From Burkholderiaceae bacterium (GTDB lineage: Bacteria; Pseudomonadota; Gammaproteobacteria; Burkholderiales; Burkholderiaceae_C), in assembly GCA_029864165.1 (NCBI GenBank), contig JAOTTZ010000053.1, positions 1-8,470 of the forward strand: a stretch of DNA of 8,470 nucleotides, in the 5' to 3' direction. Position 1 is the first letter of the stretch, and each line of letters starts with the position of its first letter. Position numbers and translations under genes: made by a program. The notes below the pieces were generated by a model that did not search any database, was not told the DNA's origin, and was given only the letters and a program-made list of their open reading frames with translations. Below are positions 1 to 7,369 of the stretch, in pieces.

Positions 1-9
1 CTTTGACGC

Positions 10-1293
10 TTGCCCGGAGCCGCCTTGCCTACCGCGCCGCCCGACCCGACTCCCGACAACGCCGCAGCGTTGCAAACGCTGTTTGCGCAAGAAAACGCTG
101 CCCTGGCCGGACGGCGGCGGTTGGCGATGCACAAGGCAGAGAGCGCTACTGCCGATGCGGATTCAAGCCCCACGCCACCTCGGGTAGGGATGGCCATCTC
201 CGGCGGTGGCATACGCAGCGCTACCTTTGCGCTCGGCCTGCTGCGCGGCTTGGCACAGCAGGGTTTGCTCAATCGGCTTGACTACCTGTCGACCGTGTCC
301 GGCGGCGGCTTCGTGGGCGCCATGTTCGGCCGCATGGTTGAGCAACTCGGCATATCGCAAGCCCAATCCGAGCTTGCACAAGCGAACTCGGCTGCGCTTG
401 ACTGGCTGCGCCGCAATGGCCGCTACCTTACGCCTGGCGGCGCGCGTGATTTGGCGATCGCCGGCGTTACTTACCTGCGCGCGTTTCTAGCTATCCATTT
501 CGAGAGCTTGCTCGCCTGTCTGCCATTGGCGGTGTTGGTGATGGCGCCGCACCTGCTTCAGCAGGGTGCGCCAAACTTCGATCCCACGGGTTGGCAAGCC
601 TGGCACACCCTGTGGTGGCCGTTGGCGTTGGCGCTTTGGCTGGCCACGGCGCCGGGTGTCATGGCCGCCTATTGGGTAGCACGCGACACGCCGGACCCCA
701 ACCTGAAGCGCTCGCCGCCCGGTACGCGCGATTTGCTTTTTCTGGTTTTATTTACGCTGGCCGTTGTCTTGGCCAGCGTCAGCTCACTGACAATCCTGGA
801 CCGCGACGCGCTGTTTCGGGGTCAAGGCAGCGCGCTCGTGGCGCTGGGGGGCCTGCTGGCGTTGTGGTCGTGTCTGGTCGGGCTGCTCTACACCCAGTCG
901 CGCTTGATGTTGACACAAGAGCGACGGGCATTGGCGGTGGCCCGCATACACAACTTGCTCACACAGCAGCTACGCACGTTGACGCTGGTGGCCGTGGGCA
1001 TGGCCGCGCTGGGCGCGCTCGATGTGCTGAGCTGGTGGTTGCTCGAGGCGATGCAAAACGACGAGAGCTGGGTCCAGGTGCTCCTGGGTATGGGTAGTCT
1101 TGCCGTGGTGGTACTGCGAGCACTGGCGCAACCGTTACAACGACTGGCCGCAACGACCAAGGGCCGCTCTATGGGCGAATGGGGGCCCACGTTGCTCAAC
1201 GTTGCCGGGCTGGTGGGACTGTTGGTGCTCCTGTGCGCTTGGCTGGTTGCAGCGCAATGGCTGTATTCACTCCACAGCCGCTGTCCCCCCTGA
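10..1293 (+). CDS. Patatin-like phospholipase, membrane-bound, N-terminal part (frameshifted gene)
   Basis: This is the catalytic N-terminus and membrane core of a large patatin-like lipid acyl hydrolase. Residues 64-71 (SGGGIRSA) form the glycine-rich oxyanion hole. Residues 94-100 (STVSGGG) form the nucleophile elbow, with Ser97 as the probable nucleophile; this reads T-x-S-G-G instead of the classical G-x-S-x-G. Hydrophobic spans at about residues 158-184, 198-224, 241-263, 274-296, 324-346, 353-372 and 396-420 predict a polytopic inner-membrane protein. The frame ends at TGA 1291-1293, just after C6 (1285-1290). The matching continuation, with the catalytic Asp, is in the -1 frame downstream, so the two parts were one gene of about 1214 residues. 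An in-frame TGA at 4-6 forces an internal start. TTG 10 is the longest choice, TTG 25 is possible, and ATG 127 would leave only about 20 residues before the oxyanion hole. Family assignment is firm; the substrate is unknown. Confidence 0.8.
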   Translation: MPGAALPTAPPDPTPDNAAALQTLFAQENAALAGRRRLAMHKAESATADADSSPTPPRVGMAISGGGIRSATFALGLLRGLAQQGLLNRLDYLSTVSGGGFVGAMFGRMVEQLGISQAQSELAQANSAALDWLRRNGRYLTPGGARDLAIAGVTYLRAFLAIHFESLLACLPLAVLVMAPHLLQQGAPNFDPTGWQAWHTLWWPLALALWLATAPGVMAAYWVARDTPDPNLKRSPPGTRDLLFLVLFTLAVVLASVSSLTILDRDALFRGQGSALVALGGLLALWSCLVGLLYTQSRLMLTQERRALAVARIHNLLTQQLRTLTLVAVGMAALGALDVLSWWLLEAMQNDESWVQVLLGMGSLAVVVLRALAQPLQRLAATTKGRSMGEWGPTLLNVAGLVGLLVLLCAWLVAAQWLYSLHSRCPP

Positions 1294-3653
1294 CAGACTA
1301 CGCGCCGGGCGTGCGCGCCCTGGGTTTGCTGGGCGTGGGTTGCGCATGGTGGCTGCTGACCGGACGCAATGAGCAGATGGCTAACGCCTCGTCGCTGCAT
1401 AGTTTTTATAGAGAGCGGTTGACACGCGCCTACTTGGCGGTGTGCAACCCGCAGCGTGGTGTACTCAGTGCCTTGGCCGCGCACGACAAGGCCGACGTGA
1501 CCAAGGTTGTTCAGAACGATGACTTGGACATGCGCAAATACCGGCCCGAACTCAAGGGTGGGCCGATTCACTTGGTCAATGCCTGCCTGAACCAGACTCG
1601 CGACGATTCGTCAGGGCTGTACAACGCCGACCGCAAAGGTGCGCTACTGACGGTCAGTTCACGCGCCATCGAGGTGGGCACGCGCGTGGCGGTGCCCCTG
1701 CCGGCGACCAAATCCGCGATGGTCAGCCCCAGCGCTGACGTCGGCACCCTGGGCCGCTGGGTGGCCGTTTCAGGCGCCGCGGCTTCACCGGGCGCAGGCT
1801 CTTACACGTCCTTCGGCTGGGCGGTGCTGTTGTTCTTCTTGGGGTTACGCCTGGGTTACTGGATGCGCGCTCCCCATGGTGCGCAAGGCACCTGCCCAAC
1901 CGGCTTAATGCGCTTGTGGAAGTGGGCCGTCAAGCCACTGATGCTGGGGAGCGAAGTCTCGGCCACATTCTTCGGTCGCGCTCGGCCGTGGTGGTACCTC
2001 TCCGACGGCAGTCACTTTGAAAACACCGGCGTTTATGCCTTGCTCAAGCGGCGTCTGGACTTCATCATCGTGGCCGACAACGGTGCCGACCCCGATTACC
2101 AGTTTGGCGACCTGGAAAACCTGGTGCGCAAGGCGCGCATCGACTTCGGCGCCGAGATCGAGTTCTACACGCGCGAGGAGGCCGCGCGGCATTTTCCGGA
2201 CAATGACGGCCGGATCACTGTGCTCTCGCCGCAAGACATGGCCGACAACCATTCCGTTCGCGGCGTGATGCTGGCACGTGTGCGCTACGCACCCGACGCC
2301 GAGGGTGCCCTTCACGAGGCCACGTTGCTGATCGTCAAACCCAACCAGCACGACGCGCTCGACCTCGACCTGCTGGCGTATGCCCAGCGCCACCCAGCGT
2401 TTCCGCACGAATCGACCGGCGACCAGAGCTTCGACGAAGCGCAGTGGGAAAGCTATCAACGTTTGGGCGAGGACCTTGGGCGCGCATTGAACCCGGCGTG
2501 GTTGAAGCAGCTGCCCGGCTGGTTGACACAAGGCAAGCATCCCTTGACCGTGGGCGCGCGCCTGCGTACAGCGCCGCCATTGCCCCAGGCTGCGAAGGCA
2601 AACGAGCCGCCGCAGCCGCTGTCGCGCCGGTCAGCGCGCAACAGTGCCATCGGAGCAACGTTGGGTCTGGGGGCGTCGGGAACGCTGCTGTTGGCGCTAT
2701 GGCAAGTCAGCGAGGACATGCGCCAGGCCCGGGCCACCGAGCAGGCTGAAACGCGGCAAATGTTCACCGAGGTCTCGCGCGACTTGCGTAACCTGGACGG
2801 GGCCTGCCCCAAAGTGGCCGACCACACCACGGCGCAATTGACGATGTTGCGGGAAATGCGCAGCGGCACCACCCTGCGCCCAGTCGAACGCGCCGGTGTG
2901 GACCAGTTGCTGGACCGCGTGCGCGAAGAATGCGCGAAACCCGCCGCGCTCTCAAGCGACTGCCAGAATGCCGCGCGCCACGCTCGCGTCGGTGTCTGTG
3001 CCGCTGCCACTAGACCGGCCGTCGTTGGTACCGCGCTGAGCTATTGGCACCCTTCGCCGGCCCCGATAACGTTGTCCAGCCTGCTGTTTGGGCCAGCCGA
3101 GCAGCCGCAAGTGCGAGTTTCTGATTCGACAGTGGCCCCGCAGCCCAGCTCCTCCCAGCGCCCCACGCAAGCACTCCCAGCAGAGGTGGTACCACCGCGA
3201 CCCAGCGCCAGCGCCGCGCTGACCGGCGCACCCGTGGCAGCGCTAGCCGATGCATGCGCGCGCGACGAAGGCCCAGTCCAACTGTACGTGCGGATATACG
3301 ACGAGGCATCGCGAAATGACGCCACCGCGTTGGCGCGCCTACTGCAAGAGCAAGGTGGCCGCTCTTTGCTGTTGGCGCCGGTCGAAGACGTGACCCGCAG
3401 CGCCGCGCTGCGCCAGCAGAGCCGCCCAGTTCCATGGCCACAGCCCACGCTGATCGTGCATGAGGCGGCTGACCAGGCTTGCGCGCTCAGCCTTGCGCGC
3501 GCCATCAGCGACGCCCTGGCGGTGCAAGATCGAAATGAGGGCGGCAAGGTTTGGTTGCGCGCACTGCCCAAGTCGCTCAAACCGCGCCCGGGTGTGATCG
3601 AGCTGTGGCTGCCGCCAATGTTGCGCGACCAGACAAACTTCGGCGGCGGGTAG
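1179..3653 (+). CDS. Patatin-like phospholipase, C-terminal part (continues the upstream frame)
   Basis: This is the second half of the split patatin-like gene. Sequence that belongs to the protein begins around 1290, where a one-base backward shift joins it to the upstream frame; the ATG at 1179 only marks the open frame. It starts with a further membrane span. Next comes the conserved stretch SLHSFYRERLTRAYL (about 1392-1436), which in this family follows the membrane block. The probable catalytic Asp is in DGSHFENTG at 2004-2030, so the Ser/Asp dyad is complete only across both frames. After the patatin domain there is another hydrophobic segment (about 2640-2711), a charged helical stretch, a Pro/Ser-rich linker (about 3110-3230) and a C-terminal alpha/beta-looking domain from about 3270 (VQLYVRIYDEASR). 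That domain resembles C-terminal modules found on some effector-type enzymes; this is only an impression. It may be a pseudogene, or intact with a sequencing error in the C-run. Confidence 0.75.
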   Translation: MGAHVAQRCRAGGTVGAPVRLAGCSAMAVFTPQPLSPLTDYAPGVRALGLLGVGCAWWLLTGRNEQMANASSLHSFYRERLTRAYLAVCNPQRGVLSALAAHDKADVTKVVQNDDLDMRKYRPELKGGPIHLVNACLNQTRDDSSGLYNADRKGALLTVSSRAIEVGTRVAVPLPATKSAMVSPSADVGTLGRWVAVSGAAASPGAGSYTSFGWAVLLFFLGLRLGYWMRAPHGAQGTCPTGLMRLWKWAVKPLMLGSEVSATFFGRARPWWYLSDGSHFENTGVYALLKRRLDFIIVADNGADPDYQFGDLENLVRKARIDFGAEIEFYTREEAARHFPDNDGRITVLSPQDMADNHSVRGVMLARVRYAPDAEGALHEATLLIVKPNQHDALDLDLLAYAQRHPAFPHESTGDQSFDEAQWESYQRLGEDLGRALNPAWLKQLPGWLTQGKHPLTVGARLRTAPPLPQAAKANEPPQPLSRRSARNSAIGATLGLGASGTLLLALWQVSEDMRQARATEQAETRQMFTEVSRDLRNLDGACPKVADHTTAQLTMLREMRSGTTLRPVERAGVDQLLDRVREECAKPAALSSDCQNAARHARVGVCAAATRPAVVGTALSYWHPSPAPITLSSLLFGPAEQPQVRVSDSTVAPQPSSSQRPTQALPAEVVPPRPSASAALTGAPVAALADACARDEGPVQLYVRIYDEASRNDATALARLLQEQGGRSLLLAPVEDVTRSAALRQQSRPVPWPQPTLIVHEAADQACALSLARAISDALAVQDRNEGGKVWLRALPKSLKPRPGVIELWLPPMLRDQTNFGGG
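1285..1290 (+). other. C6 homopolymer at the patatin-gene frameshift
   Basis: A run of six C directly precedes the TGA that ends the first patatin frame. Re-reading one C (a -1 slip, or one extra C in the true sequence) converts CCC CCC TGA into CCC CCC CTG ACA and restores a single frame to 3653. Family-typical sequence lies on both sides. This is a common site for indel mutation and for homopolymer sequencing error. Confidence 0.75.
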
Positions 3654-3672
3654 TACGCGCTTGCAGGCGCCC

Positions 3673-5589
3673 TTACGCGGCCGCCAGCACCCTGAGAATC
3701 TCCTGCCCGTAAGCTTGCAGCTTCTTGGCCCCAACGCCGCTGACGCCCGCCAGCGCTGCCAGCGACGCCGGCCCGGTGCGCGCCATCTCCGCCAGCGTTG
3801 CGTCGTGAAACACCACATACGCGGGCACGTTGTGCGCATGCGCCACTTCTGCGCGCCAGGACTTGAGGGCAGTAAAGCGCGCCAGCCCCTTTGCATCCAA
3901 AGGCACGGGCGGTGTTTTTTCTCGGCGGCGACTGTCTTGGTGGCTCGCCGCGGCAGCGCCGCGGTCGCGCTTGGGCGCCTTGCTGACCACACGCAGTTGC
4001 AATCGCACTTCGCCGCGCAGCACTTCGCGTGCGCTAGGTGTAGGCTCCAGCGTGTTGTACTCCCCTTCGGTACGCAAGTAGCTCAGCGCTATGAGCTGGC
4101 GCAGCACGGCTCGCCATTGCGACTCGATCAAATCAGCGCCTATCCCGTAGGTGCTCAGCTGTTCATGGTGGTGTTGCGCCACCTTGTCGGTGGCCTGGCC
4201 GCGCAGCACGTCGATCAAGTGACCGGCGCCGAAGCGCATGCCCCCTTGTTGGTGAAACCGATACATGCAAGACAACGCCTTGCGCGCCGCCTCGGTCGCG
4301 TCCCAGGTAGCGGGTGGGTCAAGGCAGTTGTCGCAGTTACCGCACGGACGGCTGTCTTGGCCGAAATACGCCAACAGCCGCACGCGGCGGCAGTCGTACG
4401 CTTCGGCCAGCGCGAGCAGGGCATCGAGCTTGCCGCGCTGAGCGCGTTTGAACGCTTCGCCGGCCGGGCTGTCGTCAATCATGCGGCGCTGGTTCACCAC
4501 GTCGGCCAAGCCATAAGTCATCCAAGCGTTGGCGGGCGCGCCGTCGCGGCCCGCGCGGCCGGTTTCCTGGTAGTAGCTCTCGATGTTTTTAGGCAAGTCC
4601 AGATGCGCGACAAAGCGCACGTCGGGCTTGTCGATGCCCATGCCAAATGCAATGGTGGCCACCATCACGACGCCCTCTTCGCGCAAAAAGCGGTCCTGGT
4701 GCCAGCGTCGCATAGCAGCGTCCAGGCCCGCGTGATAAGGCAGCGCCGTCATTCCCTGGCCGTTCAGCCAGACCGCGGTTTCGTCGACTCGTCTGCGGCT
4801 TTGGCAGTAGACGATGCCGGCGTCGCCTTCGTGTTCGTTGTTGATGAAGCGCAGCAACTGCAAGCGGGCATTGTCTTTTTCGACGATGTGATAACGAATG
4901 TTCGGTCTATCGAAGCTGCTGATGAAAACGCGCGCACCCTGCAACTGCAACCGCGCGATGATGTCGGCGCGCGTCAGCTCGTCGGCCGTGGCGGTGAGCG
5001 CGATCCGCGGCACGCTGGCGAAACGCTCATGCAGTACGTTCAGCGCCAGATAGTCTTCGCGAAAATCGTGCCCCCACTGACTCACGCAATGCGCCTCGTC
5101 GATGGCAAACAGGCTCAACCCGCCTCGCTCATACAGCGCGCCCAACTGCGCCAGAAATCGCGGCGTGGTTACCCGCTCAGGCGCGGCGTAGAGCAACACC
5201 AAACGCCCACTCATCATCTCGCGCTCGACATGCAGCGCCTGTTCGGAGGTGAGCGTCGAATTCAGGAACGCGGCGTGCACGCCCGCTTCTTCGAGCGCGC
5301 CGACCTGATCGTGCATCAAGGCGATCAGCGGGCTCACCACGACTGTCATGCCGCGCGCATCGCGGTGGCGTGCAATGGCGGGTACTTGATAGCACAGACT
5401 TTTGCCGCCGCCGGTGGGCATCAGCACCAATGCGTCAGCATCGGCGCAAACATGCTCGATGACCGCTTGCTGTTGGCCTCGGAACTCGGTGTAACCGAAC
5501 ACCTCGTGCAGCAGGGCGGTCAGGGATGCAGTGGATGGCAGCGGACGCACGACAAGAACAGAGAAAGCCCGGCCGCCATGGTAGGCCAC
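3673..5589 (-). CDS. recQ: ATP-dependent DNA helicase RecQ
   Basis: RecQ is a 3'-5' superfamily 2 helicase that unwinds duplexes, forks and recombination intermediates in genome maintenance. Using the 638-residue frame: the RecQ motif 0 region is [10 protein letters not shown] (31-40), Walker A is PTGGGKS (58-64, Lys63), the Walker B box is DEAH (164-167), motif III is TATAD (199-203), and motif VI is [10 protein letters not shown] (341-350). The RQC zinc site uses Cys400, Cys416, Cys419 and Cys422, followed by the winged-helix region. A basic linker at about 538-560 leads to an HRDC domain (about 565-636). The length is close to the usual 600-620. The start is uncertain: GTG 5589 is the longest, while GTG 5550 would place the N-terminus nearer to typical RecQ, and neither has a good ribosome site. 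The gene lies 25 bases behind intI on the same strand and converges on the patatin gene, 19 bases apart. Confidence 0.95.
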   Translation of the reverse strand: MAYHGGRAFSVLVVRPLPSTASLTALLHEVFGYTEFRGQQQAVIEHVCADADALVLMPTGGGKSLCYQVPAIARHRDARGMTVVVSPLIALMHDQVGALEEAGVHAAFLNSTLTSEQALHVEREMMSGRLVLLYAAPERVTTPRFLAQLGALYERGGLSLFAIDEAHCVSQWGHDFREDYLALNVLHERFASVPRIALTATADELTRADIIARLQLQGARVFISSFDRPNIRYHIVEKDNARLQLLRFINNEHEGDAGIVYCQSRRRVDETAVWLNGQGMTALPYHAGLDAAMRRWHQDRFLREEGVVMVATIAFGMGIDKPDVRFVAHLDLPKNIESYYQETGRAGRDGAPANAWMTYGLADVVNQRRMIDDSPAGEAFKRAQRGKLDALLALAEAYDCRRVRLLAYFGQDSRPCGNCDNCLDPPATWDATEAARKALSCMYRFHQQGGMRFGAGHLIDVLRGQATDKVAQHHHEQLSTYGIGADLIESQWRAVLRQLIALSYLRTEGEYNTLEPTPSAREVLRGEVRLQLRVVSKAPKRDRGAAAASHQDSRRREKTPPVPLDAKGLARFTALKSWRAEVAHAHNVPAYVVFHDATLAEMARTGPASLAALAGVSGVGAKKLQAYGQEILRVLAAA

Positions 5590-5614
5590 GAGACATGGGG
5601 CTGTGCCACGAACT

Positions 5615-6613
5615 CTACATCTGGTCCAGCGGGCTGCGCACGCCGCGCCCGCCGCGGTTGAGAACGTGGGTGTAAATCATCGTCGTCTTAACGTCGGAGT
5701 GCCCGAGCAACTCCTGCACGGTGCGTATGTCGTAGCCGCCTTCTAGCAAATGCGTGGCGAAGCAATGTCGTAGCGTGTGCGGCGATACCGGCTTCACGAT
5801 GCCAGCCCTTTCCGCTGCGGTGCGGACGGCTCGCTGCACCCGCTTTTCATCCACGTGATGCCTACGCACCGCGCCGCTGCGCGGATCGACCGAATAGCCA
5901 GTTGCCGCAAATACATACTGCCAACCAAACTGGCGCGGCGCGTTGGGGTACTTGGCCGCCAGCGCATCGGGCAGCCATACCTCACCGCGCCCTGCAGCCA
6001 AGTCTGCCTCGTGCAGCGCCTTACGCCATGCGAGTTTAGCCCGCAGGGACTCTACCAGCCGCGTTGGAATCACGGTGACTCTGTCCTTGCCGCCTTTGCC
6101 GTCGCGCACGACGATCTCATGCCGCGACAGATCGACATCCTTTACTCGCAGACGCAGCGCTTCTAGAAGCCGCATGCCACTGCCGTAAAGCAGGCCCACG
6201 ATCAGCTTCATCTCCGGGTCGCTCACCTGCACGAGTAGACGCCCGGTATCGTCTTGCGTCAGCACCGTGGGCAAACGCATCGGCTTCTTGGCACGCACCA
6301 CCTCGTCCAGCCACGGTAACTCGCACGCCAACACTTCCTTGTACAAAAACAGCAGCGCTGAAAGCGCTTGCGTTTGCGTCGACGCGCTGACATTGCGCTG
6401 CGTGGCCAGGTTAGAGAGAAACGCCTCGACCTCAGGCTTGCCCATCTCGGTCGGGTGGCGCTTGGCGTGAAAAACGATGAAGCGCCGTATCCAGCCTACA
6501 TACGCTGTTTCGGTACGCAGGCTGTAGTGCTTTACGCGGATGCGGCTACGCACGCGATCGAGCAGGCGTGGCGCGTCGGCGGTGAGCTCAGGCGCCAGAA
6601 GCTTATCGGACAT
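5615..6613 (-). CDS. intI: Integron integrase (tyrosine recombinase IntI)
   Basis: IntI recombines cassette attC sites with attI. The 332-residue protein has an N-terminal SAM-like core-binding domain (about 15-105, with [17 protein letters not shown] at 30-46) and a catalytic domain carrying Arg148, Lys173, His279, Arg282, His305 and nucleophile Tyr314. Each residue lies two positions after its counterpart in IntI1. The IntI-specific extra segment, absent from XerC/D and phage integrases, is present at about 200-235 ([27 protein letters not shown]). ATG 6613 is chosen because homology begins just after it and an AGGGGG ribosome site lies upstream. The frame is open to 6751, but those extra 46 residues run through the promoter and LexA box. 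The gene is transcribed opposite to the cassettes, as in typical integrons. It is full length with no lesion. It is not IntI1 itself: it is related but clearly divergent. Confidence 0.97.
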   Translation of the reverse strand: MSDKLLAPELTADAPRLLDRVRSRIRVKHYSLRTETAYVGWIRRFIVFHAKRHPTEMGKPEVEAFLSNLATQRNVSASTQTQALSALLFLYKEVLACELPWLDEVVRAKKPMRLPTVLTQDDTGRLLVQVSDPEMKLIVGLLYGSGMRLLEALRLRVKDVDLSRHEIVVRDGKGGKDRVTVIPTRLVESLRAKLAWRKALHEADLAAGRGEVWLPDALAAKYPNAPRQFGWQYVFAATGYSVDPRSGAVRRHHVDEKRVQRAVRTAAERAGIVKPVSPHTLRHCFATHLLEGGYDIRTVQELLGHSDVKTTMIYTHVLNRGGRGVRSPLDQM

Positions 6614-6623
6614 GATTGGGCCC

Positions 6624-6629
6624 CCTGCA
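6624..6629 (-). promoter_or_regulatory. Ribosome binding site of intI
   Basis: On the minus strand a G-rich AGGGGG-type motif lies about 8-12 bases before the ATG at 6613. No other ATG in this frame has a comparable site, which supports the 332-residue start over the longer open frame. The exact edges are approximate. Confidence 0.5.
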
Positions 6630-6637
6630 AACAAATA

Positions 6638-6653
6638 CTGTAATAATATACAG
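6638..6653 (-). promoter_or_regulatory. LexA (SOS) box over the intI promoter
   Basis: The site is CTGT-N8-ACAG with an AT-only centre, a perfect match to the LexA consensus used in gamma- and betaproteobacteria. It starts 25 bases upstream of the intI ATG and covers the only good -10-like hexamers on the minus strand (TATATT/TATTAT, plus-strand 6643-6650). Bound LexA would block intI transcription. LexA control of intI is established for class 1 and Vibrio integrons. The -35 element is weak or unrecognisable. Binding here is inferred from the match and its position. Confidence 0.85.
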
Positions 6654-6670
6654 CACTTGCAGCGTGCGAG

Positions 6671-6697
6671 CATCTTATCCGACAGTCGGATAAGATG
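6671..6697. repeat. Perfect 12-bp inverted repeat with 3-nt spacer between intI and attI core
   Basis: The arm CATCTTATCCGA (6671-6682) and its exact complement (6686-6697) flank CAG. It lies 18 bases upstream of the LexA box and 29 bases before the attI core. There is no T-run on either side, so it is not a standard intrinsic terminator. It does not fit CTGT-N8-ACAG, so it is not a second LexA box. It could be an operator for another dimeric regulator, a hairpin in the cassette leader transcript, or part of attI. Function is unknown. Confidence 0.7.
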
Positions 6698-6733
6698 TCG
6701 GCGGCCCGAATTGGGGTCTACTTTTCGTTGGGC
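6672..6733 (+). other. attI: attI site (integron cassette insertion site), left edge approximate
   Basis: The core GTTGGGC at 6727-6733 matches GTTRRRY and marks the insertion point between G6727 and T6728. The first cassette's end carries the exact complement GCCCAAC (7298-7304), and identity extends to 11 bases, which fixes this boundary. The left half of attI sites is poorly conserved and I see no clear L box or direct repeats, so the left edge is a guess. No convincing Pc promoter is visible between 6614 and 6727. A weak plus-strand pair (CTGCAA 6625-6630, TATACA 6647-6652) overlaps the LexA box, and Pc may instead lie inside intI as in class 1 integrons. Confidence 0.75.
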
Positions 6734-6772
6734 GTCGAGAACATCTACCACAGCGTTCTGACGTACTTGAAT

Positions 6773-6777
6773 GGGAG
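6773..6777 (+). promoter_or_regulatory. Ribosome binding site of cassette 1 gene
   Basis: GGGAG lies 9 bases before ATG 6787 and sets the start. The block from here to the ATG is almost identical to the one before the cassette 3 gene (15 of 17 bases). Confidence 0.65.
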
Positions 6778-6786
6778 ATCGACGCT

Positions 6787-7290
6787 ATGTTCCTCGCTGT
6801 TGACACCAACATCAACATCCATGCTGCGCCTGAGGCAGTTTGGGACTACGCCTGCAAGCCGGAAAACTGGACAGCGTCGAATCCAACTGAACACTTCGGA
6901 CTGCGCTTCGACAGCCCGGATAACCTGCCGCACTCGGGCGTCACCTTCACACAGAGTGAAAGTGTCGCGGGCATACATGCGCGCCTTAACGGACGCTTTC
7001 ATTACATGGACCGTCCTCATCTCGCTTTCTGGACGGGAACTGCAGCCTACCGGGTTCTCGGCGGCCTACTCACGGTACGGCTTCCCGAAGGCGGCGTACT
7101 CAGTATGGTTGAAGGAAAGGACGGTGTGCAGGTATCGCACAACGTGCACATCGATTTTCCGCAATCAGTATGGGGCCGGATCTGCCAATGGTATTTCGAG
7201 ACACATTTGAACGGGCGGCAGGCAGTCTACGATCACACATTTCGCGAACTCCAATACTTCAAGGAACACCTTGAGTCCGCGCCCTCATAA
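6787..7290 (+). CDS. SRPBCC (START-like) family protein, cassette 1
   Basis: This is a 167-residue soluble protein with no signal peptide or membrane span. The opening strand and turn (VDTNINIHAAPEAVWDYACKPENW, 5-28) is the hallmark N-terminus of the SRPBCC / polyketide-cyclase-like fold, which forms a deep hydrophobic ligand pocket. A long C-terminal helix (about 138-163), typical of the fold, closes the protein. Known SRPBCC proteins bind or transform lipids, aromatic compounds and polyketides; the ligand here cannot be told. The start ATG 6787 has a GGGAG ribosome site. The stop falls 7 bases before the attC1 R'' box. As the first cassette it should be the best expressed from the integron promoter. 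Fold assignment is fairly sure; function is unknown. Confidence 0.85.
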   Translation: MFLAVDTNINIHAAPEAVWDYACKPENWTASNPTEHFGLRFDSPDNLPHSGVTFTQSESVAGIHARLNGRFHYMDRPHLAFWTGTAAYRVLGGLLTVRLPEGGVLSMVEGKDGVQVSHNVHIDFPQSVWGRICQWYFETHLNGRQAVYDHTFRELQYFKEHLESAPS

Positions 7291-7297
7291 ACACGAC

Positions 7298-7369
7298 GCC
7301 CAACCCTTCGCTCCAGCCGACGTGCTACGGCCTGCGGCCTCCGCACGCGGCTGAGCTCGAACGTTAGCC
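7298..7369 (+). other. attC: attC1 recombination site of cassette 1
   Basis: R'' GCCCAAC (7298-7304) and R' GTTAGCC (7363-7369) are 72 bases apart end to end. Inside, CAGCCG (7314-7319), a bulged A (7320) and CGTGC (7321-7325) pair with GCACG-CGGCTG (7343-7353). An outer TTCG (7307-7310) pairs with CGAA (7358-7361). Unequal bases between the two pairings (3 against 4) give a second extrahelical position. This is the imperfect hairpin that IntI recognises on the bottom strand. Confidence 0.9.

Larger units (their letters stand above)
6728..7363 (+). mobile_element. Integron gene cassette 1 (SRPBCC-fold protein)
   Basis: The cassette is bounded by the attI core G/TT at 6727-6728 and the attC1 R' core at 7363-7364, 636 bases in all. 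The first 10 bases plus the preceding G (GTTGGGCGTCG) are exactly complementary to CGACGCCCAAC at 7294-7304, as expected for one excisable circle. It holds a single gene in the usual orientation. Confidence 0.9.

Noticed and set aside
888..1571. A 227-codon minus-strand frame across the patatin gene
   Set aside because: It is antisense to clear patatin-family membrane sequence and has no family features of its own.
3654..3672. A bidirectional terminator between the convergent patatin gene and recQ
   Set aside because: Only a 4-bp GCGC pairing is visible, with no T-run; it is too weak to call.
3661..5661. A 666-codon open frame on the plus strand, antisense to recQ
   Set aside because: The minus strand encodes an unmistakable RecQ with all helicase motifs. 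The plus frame is a GC-rich shadow with no recognisable domain.
6671..6697. The palindrome as a second LexA box or an intrinsic terminator
   Set aside because: There is no CTGT-N8-ACAG spacing and no T-run on either side.
6614..6751. A 46-residue N-terminal extension of IntI in the same open frame
   Set aside because: IntI homology begins right after ATG 6613, which has a ribosome site. The extension would cross the LexA box, promoter and palindrome.
6754..6760. GTTCTGA as an alternative attI core
   Set aside because: It does not match GTTRRRY and lacks a complementary R'' in the array, whereas GTTGGGC at 6727 matches attC1 over 11 bases.
6695..7210. A 171-codon plus-strand frame overlapping cassette 1
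   Set aside because: It crosses the attI cut and overlaps the SRPBCC gene, whose fold signature and ribosome site are convincing.
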